Source: Collinsella sp. | Lineage (GTDB): Bacteria > Actinomycetota > Coriobacteriia > Coriobacteriales > Coriobacteriaceae | Assembly: GCA_019414205.1 (NCBI GenBank) | Contig: DXML01000022.1 | Coordinates: 62,001 to 126,000 of the forward strand | Direction of reading: 5' to 3' | DNA: 64,000 nt | Shown: positions 17,493 to 25,814 of the stretch, piece by piece | Layout: each line of letters starts with the position of its first letter | How positions within the stretch are numbered: position 1 is the stretch's first letter | The notes under the pieces: generated by a model | What the model was told of the DNA's origin: nothing | The model's database searches: none | The model's input: the letters and a program-made list of their open reading frames with translations, nothing else | Position numbers and translations under genes: made by a program

Positions 17493-18587
17493 ATGGGTCT
17501 GATTCAAAAGAAGGACGAGAAGGACGAGATCGACGGCATCCAGATCATCGAGCGCGGCGAAGGCCCCGACGGTGACGAGGACGAGAAGATCGATCTGGTC
17601 GCCGGTACGTCTGCCGAGCACATTGCCGCCGGCACGACGGCCGAGGAGGAGGACGCCCGACTGGAGGCTCAGATTGCCGCGGATGCCGCTGACGAGAATC
17701 TGATGCCCGAGGCCCAGGATGAGGACGACGATATTCTGGGTTCCGATGAAGACGACCATGCATCCAGGCACAAGAAGACGATGATTGCCGCCTTTGTGGT
17801 TGCCGTCGTGATCGCCGCCGTGGTCGGCTTCTTTATTGGCAATGGCGGCTTTGGCGGCAAGGGTGTCGGCTCGTCGACCCTGACCGAGGACCAGCTCGAT
17901 TCGACCGTGGCAAGCTATAGCTACAACGGCAAGAAGAGCGACATCACCGCGCGCGAGGCCATCGAGAGCCAGTACAGCCTCGACACCGTCAAGGATAGCG
18001 ATGGCAACTACACCGCTCCTTCTGCCGACGTCATCCTGTCCTACGTGCGCAACAAGATCCTGCTCGACGCTGCCGAGGACGAGGGCATTACCGTTTCTTC
18101 CAAGGAAATGAAGCAGTACGCCGAGGATTCCATCGGCACCTCCGACTACAAGACCATGGCCACGCAGTACGGTGTGTCCAAGGACCAGGCCAAGCAGATC
18201 GTCCGCCAGTCTGCGACGCTGCAGAAGCTCTACAAGAAGAAGGTGGGCGATAGCTCCGCAAGCATGCCGACCGCTCCGACCGAGCCTGCTGACGGCAACG
18301 AGGAGACCGCGAGCAAGGACTACGCCGACTACATCATCAACCTTGCCGGCGATGAGTGGGATAGCTCAAAGGGCACCTGGAAGGACGCCGACAGCACCTA
18401 TGCTAAGGCGTTCGCCGACGATGCCTTTACGGCCGATAGCGCAACCTATAAGCAGGCCATGACCGCCTATTACACCGCCTACCAGCAGTATTCTTCGCAG
18501 GCTTCGAGCGCCAGCTCCAAGTGGACCGAGTATGCTAACGGCCTCTACGCCAAGGCCAACATCAGCATCTACGGCCTGTTTGCGTAA
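17493..18587 (+). CDS. Membrane-anchored SurA-N-like chaperone
   Basis: 364 residues. An acidic cytoplasmic region of about 95 residues precedes a single membrane helix (KTMIAAFVVAVVIAAVVGFF). The exported part resembles SurA N-terminal/trigger-factor-like chaperone domains: ITAREAIESQYSL, then ILSYVRNKILLDAAEDEGITVSSKEMKQYAEDSIG, and the bundle YGVSKDQAKQIVRQSATLQKLYKKK. No parvulin PPIase domain is recognisable. Likely helps fold exported proteins; the exact role is unknown. A strong hairpin terminator follows. Confidence 0.7.
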   Translation: MGLIQKKDEKDEIDGIQIIERGEGPDGDEDEKIDLVAGTSAEHIAAGTTAEEEDARLEAQIAADAADENLMPEAQDEDDDILGSDEDDHASRHKKTMIAAFVVAVVIAAVVGFFIGNGGFGGKGVGSSTLTEDQLDSTVASYSYNGKKSDITAREAIESQYSLDTVKDSDGNYTAPSADVILSYVRNKILLDAAEDEGITVSSKEMKQYAEDSIGTSDYKTMATQYGVSKDQAKQIVRQSATLQKLYKKKVGDSSASMPTAPTEPADGNEETASKDYADYIINLAGDEWDSSKGTWKDADSTYAKAFADDAFTADSATYKQAMTAYYTAYQQYSSQASSASSKWTEYANGLYAKANISIYGLFA

Positions 18588-18627
18588 AGAGTTGCACGGC
18601 TCATCGAGCATCTAGCTGATAGAAAAC

Positions 18628-18668
18628 AAATTGCCCGCCAGTACGGAAGTCGTTCTGGCGGGCAATTT
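18628..18668. terminator. Hairpin terminator between convergent genes
   Basis: AAATTGCCCGCCAG pairs with CTGGCGGGCAATTT across a 13-base loop. It lies between the + strand SurA-like gene and the minus-strand XRE gene. Confidence 0.75.
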
Positions 18669-18701
18669 GCGTTGAGGGCGTGATTGGCGGCTTAATTATG
18701 G

Positions 18702-18941
18702 CTATTCATCTTTAAGTCCAAAAAGGCTATCGGCTTCATCGTCGGATATATATTCCAGTACATCGCCCGGTTGGCAGTCGAGTGCCCGGCATATCGCGTC
18801 AAGAGTTGAAAAACGTATGGCAGAAACCTTGCCCGTCTTAATGCGTGACATATTGACCTGGGAGATGCCCACACGTTCCGCAAGCTCTTTGGATGAGATC
18901 TTGCGTTCGGCGAGCATGCGGTCAAGCCGCAGAATAATCAT
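18702..18941 (-). CDS. XRE/Cro-type small transcription regulator (YozG-like)
   Basis: 79 residues, almost entirely one helix-turn-helix domain: LDRMLAERKISSKELAERVG, then ISQVNMSRIKTGKVSAIRFS and a closing helix LDAICRALDCQPGDVLEYI. This is the HTH_26/YozG type that commonly sits beside a DUF2975 membrane protein, as here: the neighbouring gene ends nine bases upstream of this start. The pair is probably autoregulated. Confidence 0.85.
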   Translation of the reverse strand: MIILRLDRMLAERKISSKELAERVGISQVNMSRIKTGKVSAIRFSTLDAICRALDCQPGDVLEYISDDEADSLFGLKDE

Positions 18942-18950
18942 GGATTCCCC

Positions 18951-19589
18951 CTAGAGCAACTCGTCATCTTGTTTTTGCAGGATATACCCGAAGCGGAAGA
19001 CGCTGGCTATCAGGCAAATAATCAGGCCTGCAAAGAGCATGGAAGGGTCGAATAGCTGGCCGACGAACGCATCCGTAAAGCTGCCGCCAAATTCTGAGAG
19101 TATCATTCCCGTGATTACGGCACCAAGAAGCCTCACGGCAACGCCGCCGATAAGGAATAAATGTCCTACTCGACGAAGCGTATGGCTGCATTCAAGGTCA
19201 AAGGGCCTGCCTTCCTTTTCAATGTTGAAGAAAAGCCTGCGCACGCTTAGCGCGATGGTAAGCGCGAGGCATGTCATCAAGAGGCTCCCTATGGCAGTGT
19301 GACCATCGTGTGCAACGAGCATAAGTGGGGCCTGCGCATCGGTACCGACGATAGCAAGGCACGGTCCTTCGCCGGCTTGAAGTTCTACGGATTGGAGACA
19401 CGACCCTTGGGAGAGGCCAGGCAATATGAGTAGAAGGTCAATCATAATGACTGCGAGGAGTCCCAGAGCGAGCGCTGTGGTAATGCAGATTGTGGCCCAT
19501 TTGCAGATGCGAGCGAGCTTCTTCAGTTTAGCTATCGTCTGTTCGCGGCTGATGGTTTCATTCGATGTGGACGCGTTCCAGCGGATCAT
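18951..19589 (-). CDS. DUF2975 membrane protein
   Basis: 212 residues with four predicted membrane helices (around residues 35-57, 90-112, 137-158 and 180-200). The sequence between helices, with FFNIEKEGRPFDLECSHTLRRVG, matches the DUF2975 family signature region. Start at 19589 is set by GGAGGGG four bases upstream; an earlier in-frame ATG lacks a ribosome site. Partnered with the XRE gene downstream. The AT-rich sequence upstream of it, atcataattaatgat around 19628-19642, may be the promoter/operator. Function unknown. Confidence 0.78.
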   Translation of the reverse strand: MIRWNASTSNETISREQTIAKLKKLARICKWATICITTALALGLLAVIMIDLLLILPGLSQGSCLQSVELQAGEGPCLAIVGTDAQAPLMLVAHDGHTAIGSLLMTCLALTIALSVRRLFFNIEKEGRPFDLECSHTLRRVGHLFLIGGVAVRLLGAVITGMILSEFGGSFTDAFVGQLFDPSMLFAGLIICLIASVFRFGYILQKQDDELL

Positions 19590-19658
19590 AGCCCCTCCAA
19601 CCAATCTCTTGGATGATACTTGTATCATATATCATAATTAATGATAAACGATAAATAA

Positions 19659-19868
19659 TTACGGATACTGAGTAAGTAGTGATTGAAAACGATTAGCGTG
19701 AGCTATTAGCTCATTTTGGATGCCGGAGTTTAGCGCGCGGGGGATGAGGACAAATGCCAAAACTTCCCGTGATCGCGCAAGTGCTTCATCGGGTTTCCCC
19801 AATTCATCCAGGAAAACGGCCGTAAACGATTGGAAATAACCGCTGAGCGGTCGAAAACTACCGTTCAC
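19659..19868 (-). pseudogene. Short coding remnant (TPR/regulator-like C-terminus)
   Basis: A 69-codon frame whose translation (ELGKPDEALARSREVLAFV...NELIAHANRFQSLL) looks like real helical protein rather than chance, yet it has no upstream domain or clear ribosome site. I read it as the 3' remnant of a decayed gene; the family is not identified. Confidence 0.35.
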
Positions 19869-20017
19869 CGATAATTTCTAACCTGGTTCTAACTGGTATT
19901 AAGTCAAAAAGACCAATTCACAAATCTTCACAATGACCTGCATTTTTTCTACATGCCATTTTTGGCCACCCTGCGTTGTTTAGACACAGAAAAGGTTCCG
20001 ATCATTCGTCGAACCAT

Positions 20018-20032
20018 TTCGAAACGGTTTCA
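20018..20032. promoter_or_regulatory. cre-like LacI-family operator candidate
   Basis: TTCGAAACGGTTTCA matches 14 of 15 positions of the low-G+C cre consensus WTGNAANCGNWNNCW. It lies 260 bases before the GalNAc-type PTS operon. Whether CcpA works this way in Coriobacteriia is uncertain. Confidence 0.4.
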
Positions 20033-20059
20033 AAGCCGCAGGTAGAAGTGTTAACGAGC

Positions 20060-20078
20060 GGTAAACGGTCGATTTATC
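20060..20078 (+). promoter_or_regulatory. GGTAAACGGTnGATTTATC motif, copy 1
   Basis: GGTAAACGGTCGATTTATC is identical, apart from one base, to the motif at 53490-53508 in front of a LacI-family gene. Related forms occur at 58354 and 63299, and in inverse form at 19858-19871. Confidence 0.5.
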
Positions 20079-20163
20079 GACGTGAGCGGTGCAAAAACGT
20101 TTTACTGCGTGAATCAGCGAAAGCGACCTCTTCTGTGATGATATAGTGACAACAACACGTCAC

Positions 20164-20195
20164 GTGGTTACTACCAGTTGAGAGACCACTGGTCT
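20164..20195. promoter_or_regulatory. Tandem GntR-type operators for the amino-sugar PTS operon
   Basis: GTGGTTACTACCAG (20164-20177) is a TGGT/ACCA inverted repeat, and AGACCACTGGTCT (20183-20195) is a second palindrome. The first is repeated almost exactly at 24456-24469, upstream of agaS. The form resembles NagR/DasR sites. The remainder of 19590-20292 holds no other gene that I can support. Confidence 0.65.
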
Positions 20196-20292
20196 TCAAA
20201 GAACGCTTTCCAAGAAGCTTTAAGGGCGTCCGCCCGCTGGCTTCCGAAAACATCGGACTCAGATCGTACACACCTTCGGAAGGGAAATTTGA

Positions 20293-20736
20293 ATGGTTGG
20301 CTTTATTCTTACCGGTCATGGACAGTTCGCACCCGGCCTCGCAAGCGCTATCGCTATGGTCGCCGGTGATCAGCCCGCTTTTACCGTCGTTCCTTTCGAG
20401 GGCGACCAGGCTGCTTCCTACGGTGAGGATCTCCGCGTCGCTATCACCGCCATGCGCGAGGAGTGCGATGGCGTGCTCGTCTTTACCGACCTGCTTGGTG
20501 GTACCCCGTTCAACCAGGCAATGATGATTGCCCAGGATGTCGACAACGTCGAGATTCTGACTGGCACGAACCTTCCCATGGTTATTGAGCTTCTGTTCCT
20601 CCGCGGCAACGCTACGCTCGCCGAGCTTGGCGAGCAGGCCGTGACCGTTGGCCAGACGGGCATCACCGCCCAGACGGTTGCCTCCGTCGCTGGTGCCGAG
20701 GAAGAGGATATCTTCGGTGACGAGGACGGCATCTAA
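20293..20736 (+). CDS. PTS EIIA, mannose/sorbose family (GalNAc-type)
   Basis: 147 residues; cytosolic phosphocarrier accepting phosphate from HPr. The EIIA-Man fold begins VGFILTGHGQFAPGLASA, with the phosphorylated histidine at residue 9, and continues with VLVFTDLLGGTPFNQA near residue 62. First gene of an operon IIA-YajC-IIB-IIC-IID; the stop overlaps the start of the yajC-like gene by one base. Two GntR-type operators lie about 100-130 bases upstream. Context (agaS, nagA, GntR) points to N-acetylgalactosamine or a related amino sugar; the substrate is inferred. Confidence 0.88.
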   Translation: MVGFILTGHGQFAPGLASAIAMVAGDQPAFTVVPFEGDQAASYGEDLRVAITAMREECDGVLVFTDLLGGTPFNQAMMIAQDVDNVEILTGTNLPMVIELLFLRGNATLAELGEQAVTVGQTGITAQTVASVAGAEEEDIFGDEDGI

Positions 20737-21017
20737 TGGCCGATTTCGGAGCCAGCGTCCTGAGCTCCTCGGTCGCTCTTTTAGGTCTTCTCGTCATCAT
20801 GGGTGTGATTTACACCATTTGGTCTCAGATCAACATGAAGAAGAAGCAGAAGTACTTCAAGGAGCTGCACACCGAGCTCAAGCCGGGTCAGGAGGTTCTT
20901 TTCGCCGGCGGTATCTACGGAACCGTCAAGGGCATCGAAGGCGAAAAGGTCCAGATCAAAGTCCGATCCGGTGCCGTCGTAGATGTTTCGCGTTACGCGA
21001 TTCAGGAGATCAAGTAA
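20736..21017 (+). CDS. YajC-like small membrane protein inside the PTS operon
   Basis: 93 residues. One N-terminal membrane helix (SSSVALLGLLVIMGVIYTIW) is followed by a basic stretch and a compact domain with LKPGQEVLFAGGIYGTVKGIEGEKVQIKVRSG, the hallmark of YajC, a Sec-associated protein. No secDF is nearby. YajC homologues are known inside mannose-family PTS loci, for instance in the pneumococcal hyaluronan PTS locus, so this may be a dedicated assembly or accessory subunit of the transporter. Confidence 0.82.
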   Translation: MADFGASVLSSSVALLGLLVIMGVIYTIWSQINMKKKQKYFKELHTELKPGQEVLFAGGIYGTVKGIEGEKVQIKVRSGAVVDVSRYAIQEIK

Positions 21018-21053
21018 CTGTCGTCAGCAAATAACGAAAGGAAGCTGATCAAC

Positions 21054-21536
21054 ATGGCAGAACCCAACATTCTTCTTACCCGCATCGATAACCGACTGGT
21101 CCATGGTCAGGTCGCTACCCAGTGGAACTCCACCCTGGGCTCCAACCTTATCCTCGTCGCCAACGACGATGTGTCGACCAACACCATGCGCCAGAACCTC
21201 ATGAAGATGGCCGCTCCCGCCGGCGTCGCTACGCGTTTCTTCTCCCTGCAGAAGACCATCGACGTCATTGGCAAGGCGAGCCCGCGCCAGAAGATCTTCA
21301 TCGTGGCCGAAACACCGGAAGACGTGCTTACGCTCGTCAAGGGCGGTGTGCCTATAAAGAAGGTAAACATCGGCAACATGCACATGTCGGAAGGAAAGCG
21401 CCAAGTCGCCACCTCCGTCGCAGTTAACGACGAGGATGTCGCTGCGTTTAAAGAGCTGCAGGAATTGGGGGTGGAGTTGGAGATCAGGCGCGTTCCGAGC
21501 ACGCCTGTTGAGGACACGAGCAAGCTCTTCTCGTAA
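21054..21536 (+). CDS. PTS EIIB, mannose/sorbose family
   Basis: 160 residues; passes phosphate from EIIA to the sugar. The active-site histidine is H17 in LLTRIDNRLVHGQV. Further conserved segments are LILVANDDVSTN and GGVPIKKVNIGNMH. Spaced 36 bases after the YajC-like gene and 90 before IIC, in one operon. A paralogue at 46992 has the same framework but Tyr at position 17. Confidence 0.9.
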   Translation: MAEPNILLTRIDNRLVHGQVATQWNSTLGSNLILVANDDVSTNTMRQNLMKMAAPAGVATRFFSLQKTIDVIGKASPRQKIFIVAETPEDVLTLVKGGVPIKKVNIGNMHMSEGKRQVATSVAVNDEDVAAFKELQELGVELEIRRVPSTPVEDTSKLFS

Positions 21537-21626
21537 TCCTCGTGATCCACGTTGTCAGGATTGAAACCCTGACGTTCTGTACGTGATATCCAAAGTGCGT
21601 ACATACATTTTGAAAGGAGGAGCAAG

Positions 21627-22427
21627 ATGGAATACTCGATCATCCAGGTCGCTCTGGTCTTCATCGTCACGTTCGTCGCGGCAATCGACCAGTTCAACTT
21701 CCTCGAGTCTCTCTATCAGCCCATCGTCACCGGTGCCGTCATCGGTCTTATCCTTGGCGACCTCAACACCGGTCTTCTCGTGGGTGGTACCTATCAGCTC
21801 ATGACGATCGGCAACATGCCGATCGGAGGCGCTCAGCCGCCTAACGCCGTCATCGGCGGCATCATGGCAGCCATTCTCGCTATCGCTACGGGCCTCGAGC
21901 CCAACGCGGCAGTCGGCCTTGCCATTCCGTTCGCTCTGCTTGGTCAGCTCGGCGTTACCCTGGTCTTCACGCTTATGTCGCCGCTCATGTCCTCCGCGGA
22001 CAACATGGCCCACAACGCTGACACCAAGGGTATCGAGCGTCTGAACTACTTCGCCATGGCTCTGCTCGGCCTGATCTTCGCTGTCGTCGTCACCCTGTTC
22101 TTTATCGCTGGCGCTACCATCGGTCAGACCATCGCTTCCGCCATCCCGACTTGGCTGCAGACCGGTCTCTCCGCTGCAGGCGGCATGATGCGCTTCGTCG
22201 GCTTCGCCGTCCTGCTCAAGGTTATGATGAACCGCGATATGTGGGGCTTCTTCCTCATGGGCTTTGGCCTCGCGCTCATCACCGTTGCCAACGATTCGCT
22301 GGCAACCCCTGCCCTGCTCATCCTCGCTCTCATCGGCTTCGGCATCGCTTTCTGGGACTTCCAGCAGCAGACCGAGCTGAAGGGTGCAGCTGTTTCTGAC
22401 GGAGGTGACTTCGAAGATGGCATCTAA
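21627..22427 (+). CDS. PTS EIIC, mannose/sorbose family
   Basis: 266 residues, integral membrane subunit with about seven to eight hydrophobic segments. Family signatures include ALVFIVTFVAAIDQFNFLES, LGDLNTGLLVGGTYQL and NMPIGGAQPPNAVIGGI. It forms the sugar channel with EIID. An AAAGGAGGAG ribosome site precedes the ATG, and the end overlaps the IID start by 11 bases, indicating translational coupling. Confidence 0.92.
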   Translation: MEYSIIQVALVFIVTFVAAIDQFNFLESLYQPIVTGAVIGLILGDLNTGLLVGGTYQLMTIGNMPIGGAQPPNAVIGGIMAAILAIATGLEPNAAVGLAIPFALLGQLGVTLVFTLMSPLMSSADNMAHNADTKGIERLNYFAMALLGLIFAVVVTLFFIAGATIGQTIASAIPTWLQTGLSAAGGMMRFVGFAVLLKVMMNRDMWGFFLMGFGLALITVANDSLATPALLILALIGFGIAFWDFQQQTELKGAAVSDGGDFEDGI

Positions 22428-23499
22428 TGAGTATGTGATCCCGGAGCACTACGAGGATCTCACTCCTGCTCCGCAGCTCGACCAGAAGACCCTCAACAAG
22501 ATGGCTTGGCGCTCCTGCTTCCTGCAGGCATCGTTCAACTACGAGCGCATGCAGGCCGCTGGCTGGCTTTACTCCATCATCCCCGGTCTGGAGAAGATCC
22601 ACACCAACAAGAACGACCTCGCGGCTTCCATGAGCCACAACCTGGAGTTCTTCAACACTCACCCGTTCCTCGTCACCTTTGTTATGGGTATCGTGCTTTC
22701 GCTCGAGCAGAACAAGGTTGACATCCCCACGATTCGCGCCGTCCGCGTCGCCGCAATGGGCCCGCTCGGTGGTATCGGTGACGCCCTGTTCTGGCTGACG
22801 CTCGTGCCTATCACGGCCGGCATCACCTCCAACATGGCCATCAACGGCAATGCCGCTGCGCCGATCATCTTCCTGGTGATCTTCAACGTCGTCCAGTTCG
22901 CTCTGCGCTTCTGGCTCATGAACTGGTCCTACAAGCTTGGCACCAGCGCTATTGACGCTCTGACTGCCAACATGCAGGCCTTCACGCGTGCCGCTTCCAT
23001 TATGGGCGTCTTCGTCGTCGGTTGCCTGGTCGTCACCATGGGTGGCACCCAGATCAACCTCCAGATCCCCAACGGCACCACCCGTGGCCTCTCCGCTACT
23101 ACCGTGATCGTCTCCGAGAAGGAGGCCGAGAACTTCACCGGTATGGAGGGCATCGATACCGAGACCGCTGAGGCCGGTACCATCGCCATGACCGATGAGG
23201 ACGGCAACGCCCTCACCGCTTCCGATGCCGACGGCAACGCTGTCGAGTGCGGCGTCACCGATCTGGGCAACGGCATGGAGTCCGTTACCTACGGCACCGT
23301 CACCGAGGATCCGGTCAACTTCTCTGTTGCCGACACCCTCAACACCATCGTCCCGAAGCTCGTCCCGCTTATGCTTACGCTGCTGCTTTACTACATGTTC
23401 GCTAAGCACAGCTGGACCCCGACCAAGGGCATTCTGCTGCTCTTCGTCCTGGGCATCCTGGGCGCTGGCCCGCTTGGTCTCTGGCCGAGCATCTGGTAA
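22417..23499 (+). CDS. PTS EIID, mannose/sorbose family, with a long acidic insertion
   Basis: 360 residues, longer than the usual 270-300. The conserved N-terminal part has WRSCFLQASFNYERMQ, LEFFNTHPF and AAMGPLGGIGDALFW. Between the central helices and the final helix pair lies about 80 residues of Asp/Glu/Thr/Gly-rich sequence (residues 220-305, e.g. EKEAENFTGMEGIDTET), presumably an external loop. Start at 22417 is set by GGAGGTGA ten bases before the ATG. Last gene of the PTS operon. Confidence 0.9.
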   Translation: MASNEYVIPEHYEDLTPAPQLDQKTLNKMAWRSCFLQASFNYERMQAAGWLYSIIPGLEKIHTNKNDLAASMSHNLEFFNTHPFLVTFVMGIVLSLEQNKVDIPTIRAVRVAAMGPLGGIGDALFWLTLVPITAGITSNMAINGNAAAPIIFLVIFNVVQFALRFWLMNWSYKLGTSAIDALTANMQAFTRAASIMGVFVVGCLVVTMGGTQINLQIPNGTTRGLSATTVIVSEKEAENFTGMEGIDTETAEAGTIAMTDEDGNALTASDADGNAVECGVTDLGNGMESVTYGTVTEDPVNFSVADTLNTIVPKLVPLMLTLLLYYMFAKHSWTPTKGILLLFVLGILGAGPLGLWPSIW

Positions 23500-23565
23500 G
23501 GCTCTAGCTTGAGGGGTGTGTCCCTGCGCGGCTCACACCCCGACCCCTTAAGCCATGTGTATGTT

Positions 23566-23601
23566 AAAAGCCGCGTGCTCGAAAGAGCGCGCGGCTTTTG
23601 T
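23566..23601 (+). terminator. Terminator of the amino-sugar PTS operon
   Basis: AAAAGCCGCG...CGCGGCTTTT with an inner GCTC/GAGC pair, then gttttc. A second small inverted repeat, GGGGTGTG/CACACCCC, lies at 23513-23540. Confidence 0.82.
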
Positions 23602-23684
23602 TTTCTTGATGAGTCGGGTGTTGCAGACCGATAATGCTTAACACCCTAGGTAGTTAGCCGAATTCGAGCAAAAGGGAGGATAGG

Positions 23685-24416
23685 ATGGCGATCGGAGCGC
23701 GTAAGCAGCCGCTGTACGATCAGCTGGTCGATATTCTGACCGAAAAGATTGACCATGAATATCGCGCCGGTGACATGATTCCTTCCGAGCGCGAACTTTC
23801 GGAGCGCTATGGTCTCTCGCGCACTACGGTACGCTTGGCTCTGCAGGAACTGGAGCGTTTAGGACTGGTGGTTCGGCAGCACGGTCGCGGTACCTTTGTG
23901 ACCGACCGTTCGGCAAAAGCAACCAATCTTATGCAGTCCTACAGCTTTACCGAGCAGATGCGCGCGATGGGTCGAGAACCCGAGACCACGATTCTCGAGT
24001 TTTGCGAGATGGAGGCCGATAAGAATCTGGCCGAGCATATGGGATTGCGTATCGGTGATCGCATTTTTAAGCTTAAGCGCCTTCGTTCTGCCGACAACAT
24101 GCCCATGATGGTCGAACGCAGCTATCTACCGGTTCGTCAATTTCTGTCCCTAAAGCGACCGCTGCTGGAGCGTAAGCCGCTTTACGATGTGATTGAGCAA
24201 GACTTTCAGCAAAAGATACGCGTGGCTGAAGAGGAGTTCTATGCGAGCATAGCCCGTCCCACCGACGCCCACCTTTTGGGAATTGTCGAGGGCTCGCCTG
24301 TGCTCGATTTGGTCAGGACTACGTATAACGAGTCAAGCGAGGTTGTGGAGTATACACTCTCGGTTGCTCGTGCCGATCAGTTTAAATACAAGGTTTACCA
24401 CCAGCGTAGCAACTAG
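23685..24416 (+). CDS. GntR/HutC-family repressor of amino-sugar genes
   Basis: 243 residues. The winged helix covers residues 8-75 (QLVDILTEKIDHEYRAGDMI, then PSERELSERYGLSRTTVRLA and GRGTFV). Residues 95-240 form a UTRA effector domain (SFTEQMRAMGREPETTIL, DRIFKLKRLRSADNMPMMVERSYLP). NagR/DasR-like regulators of this build bind phosphorylated amino sugars. It sits between the PTS operon and agaS, both preceded by matching TGGT-TACT-ACCA sites, which makes it the likely repressor of both. Confidence 0.88.
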   Translation: MAIGARKQPLYDQLVDILTEKIDHEYRAGDMIPSERELSERYGLSRTTVRLALQELERLGLVVRQHGRGTFVTDRSAKATNLMQSYSFTEQMRAMGREPETTILEFCEMEADKNLAEHMGLRIGDRIFKLKRLRSADNMPMMVERSYLPVRQFLSLKRPLLERKPLYDVIEQDFQQKIRVAEEEFYASIARPTDAHLLGIVEGSPVLDLVRTTYNESSEVVEYTLSVARADQFKYKVYHQRSN

Positions 24417-24455
24417 TGTCCGCATCGTTTCCATATGGTGATTCTTTGCATTTAA

Positions 24456-24491
24456 CTGGTTACTACCAGATAACCAACCGAAGTGTATAAT
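24456..24491 (+). promoter_or_regulatory. agaS promoter with GntR-type operator
   Basis: CTGGTTACTACCAG at 24456-24469 is a perfect CTGGT/ACCAG inverted repeat. TATAAT follows at 24486-24491, 40 bases before the agaS ATG, so a bound repressor would cover the -35 region. No strong -35 hexamer is seen. Confidence 0.7.
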
Positions 24492-24530
24492 TGCACGTCA
24501 GAGGATTACTTCTAGAGAGAGGTATTAGAA

Positions 24531-25697
24531 ATGTTCGAGAAGAGTGTCGAGGAGCTCACCGAGCTCGGCGCCCAGATCACCACGGCCGAGATTGCTCAGC
24601 AGCCCGAGCTTTGGCGTGATACGCTCAACATCTATCGCGAGAACAAGGAGGCCATCGAGGCCTTCCTGGCCGAGGCTCGTGCTATGGGCGAGGGCCGTCT
24701 GTCCGTTGTCTTCACCGGTGCCGGTACGTCCGACTACGTTGGCGATACCTGCGCCCCGTACCTGCGTCACGCTGGCAACACTGATCTCTACGACTTTAAG
24801 CCCATCGCCACGACAGACATCGTGAGCGCTCCGCGCGATTTCCTGCGCGCCGAGGATCCCACGCTCGTGGTTTCCTTTGCCCGCTCTGGCAACAGCCCCG
24901 AGAGCCTTGCCGCCGTTGCCGTTGCCAAGGAGCTCGTCCACAACGTCAAGTTCCTCAACATCACCTGCGCTCCCGAGGGCAAGCTCGCCGTTGAGTCTGC
25001 CGATGATCCCAACGCGCTGACGCTGCTCATTCCGCGCGCCAACGACAAGGGCTTCGCCATGACCGGCTCCTACACCTGCATGACCCTGCTCTCTACCCTC
25101 ATCTTTGACGAGGCTTCCGACGAGCAGAAGGCCGAGTGGGTCGAGACCATCGCCAAGATGGGCGAGGAGGTCATCGCTCGCGAGTCCGAGGTTGCCGACT
25201 ACCTCGCTGGCGACTTCAACCGCGTGACCTACTTGGGCTCCGGCTCCTTTGGCGGCCTTGCTCAGGAGAGCCAGCTCAAGATCCTCGAGCTCGCTCACGG
25301 TCTGGTTGCTACTTCCTACGACACCTCCATGGGCTATCGTCACGGACCTAAGTCTTTCGTCGACGATAAGACGCTCGTCTTCGTATTCGTCAACAACGAC
25401 GCCTACACCCGTCAGTACGACATCGACATCCTCAACGAGATCGGTGGCGACGATATTGCTCAGCACACCGTTGCCGTTCAGCAGGATGGCGCTACTGTCT
25501 ACGAGGGTGAGTCCTTCATCTTTAAGGGCTATGAGGCACTCCCCGAGGGTTACCTTGCTCTGCCGTTCGTGATGTTTGCCCAGGCAATCAGCCTGCTCAA
25601 CTCCGTGCGCGTGGGCAACACGCCCGATACGCCGAGCCCCACCGGCACGGTCAACCGCGTGGTCAAGGGCGTGACGATTCACCCCTTCACCGCTTAA
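24531..25697 (+). CDS. agaS: SIS-domain sugar isomerase/deaminase, AgaS-like
   Basis: 388 residues with two SIS domains. Sugar-phosphate-binding segments are FTGAGTSDYVGD (residue 60), SFARSGNSPESLAAV (residue 115) and GSGSFGGLAQESQLKILELA with MGYRHGPKSF in the second half. AgaS-type enzymes deaminate galactosamine-6-phosphate to tagatose-6-phosphate. Next to nagA and controlled by an operator shared with the PTS operon, this role is well supported; a GlmS-like frameshift or fusion is not present. Confidence 0.88.
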   Translation: MFEKSVEELTELGAQITTAEIAQQPELWRDTLNIYRENKEAIEAFLAEARAMGEGRLSVVFTGAGTSDYVGDTCAPYLRHAGNTDLYDFKPIATTDIVSAPRDFLRAEDPTLVVSFARSGNSPESLAAVAVAKELVHNVKFLNITCAPEGKLAVESADDPNALTLLIPRANDKGFAMTGSYTCMTLLSTLIFDEASDEQKAEWVETIAKMGEEVIARESEVADYLAGDFNRVTYLGSGSFGGLAQESQLKILELAHGLVATSYDTSMGYRHGPKSFVDDKTLVFVFVNNDAYTRQYDIDILNEIGGDDIAQHTVAVQQDGATVYEGESFIFKGYEALPEGYLALPFVMFAQAISLLNSVRVGNTPDTPSPTGTVNRVVKGVTIHPFTA

Positions 25698-25715
25698 TCG
25701 CGTCCCCCTGTAAGG

Positions 25716-25757
25716 GCGCCCGTCCGCTCATAACGGCGGGCGGGCGCTTTTTGTTTT
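25716..25757 (+). terminator. Hairpin terminator between agaS and nagA
   Basis: GCGCCCGtCCG...CGGcGGGCGGGCGC stem followed by TTTTTGTTTT. It may allow partial read-through into nagA. Confidence 0.7.
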
Positions 25758-25814
25758 ACGTGAGCTGGGTATAAGCATCACCACAGTCAACTGCTTTAGA
25801 AGCAAGGAGTGCAT

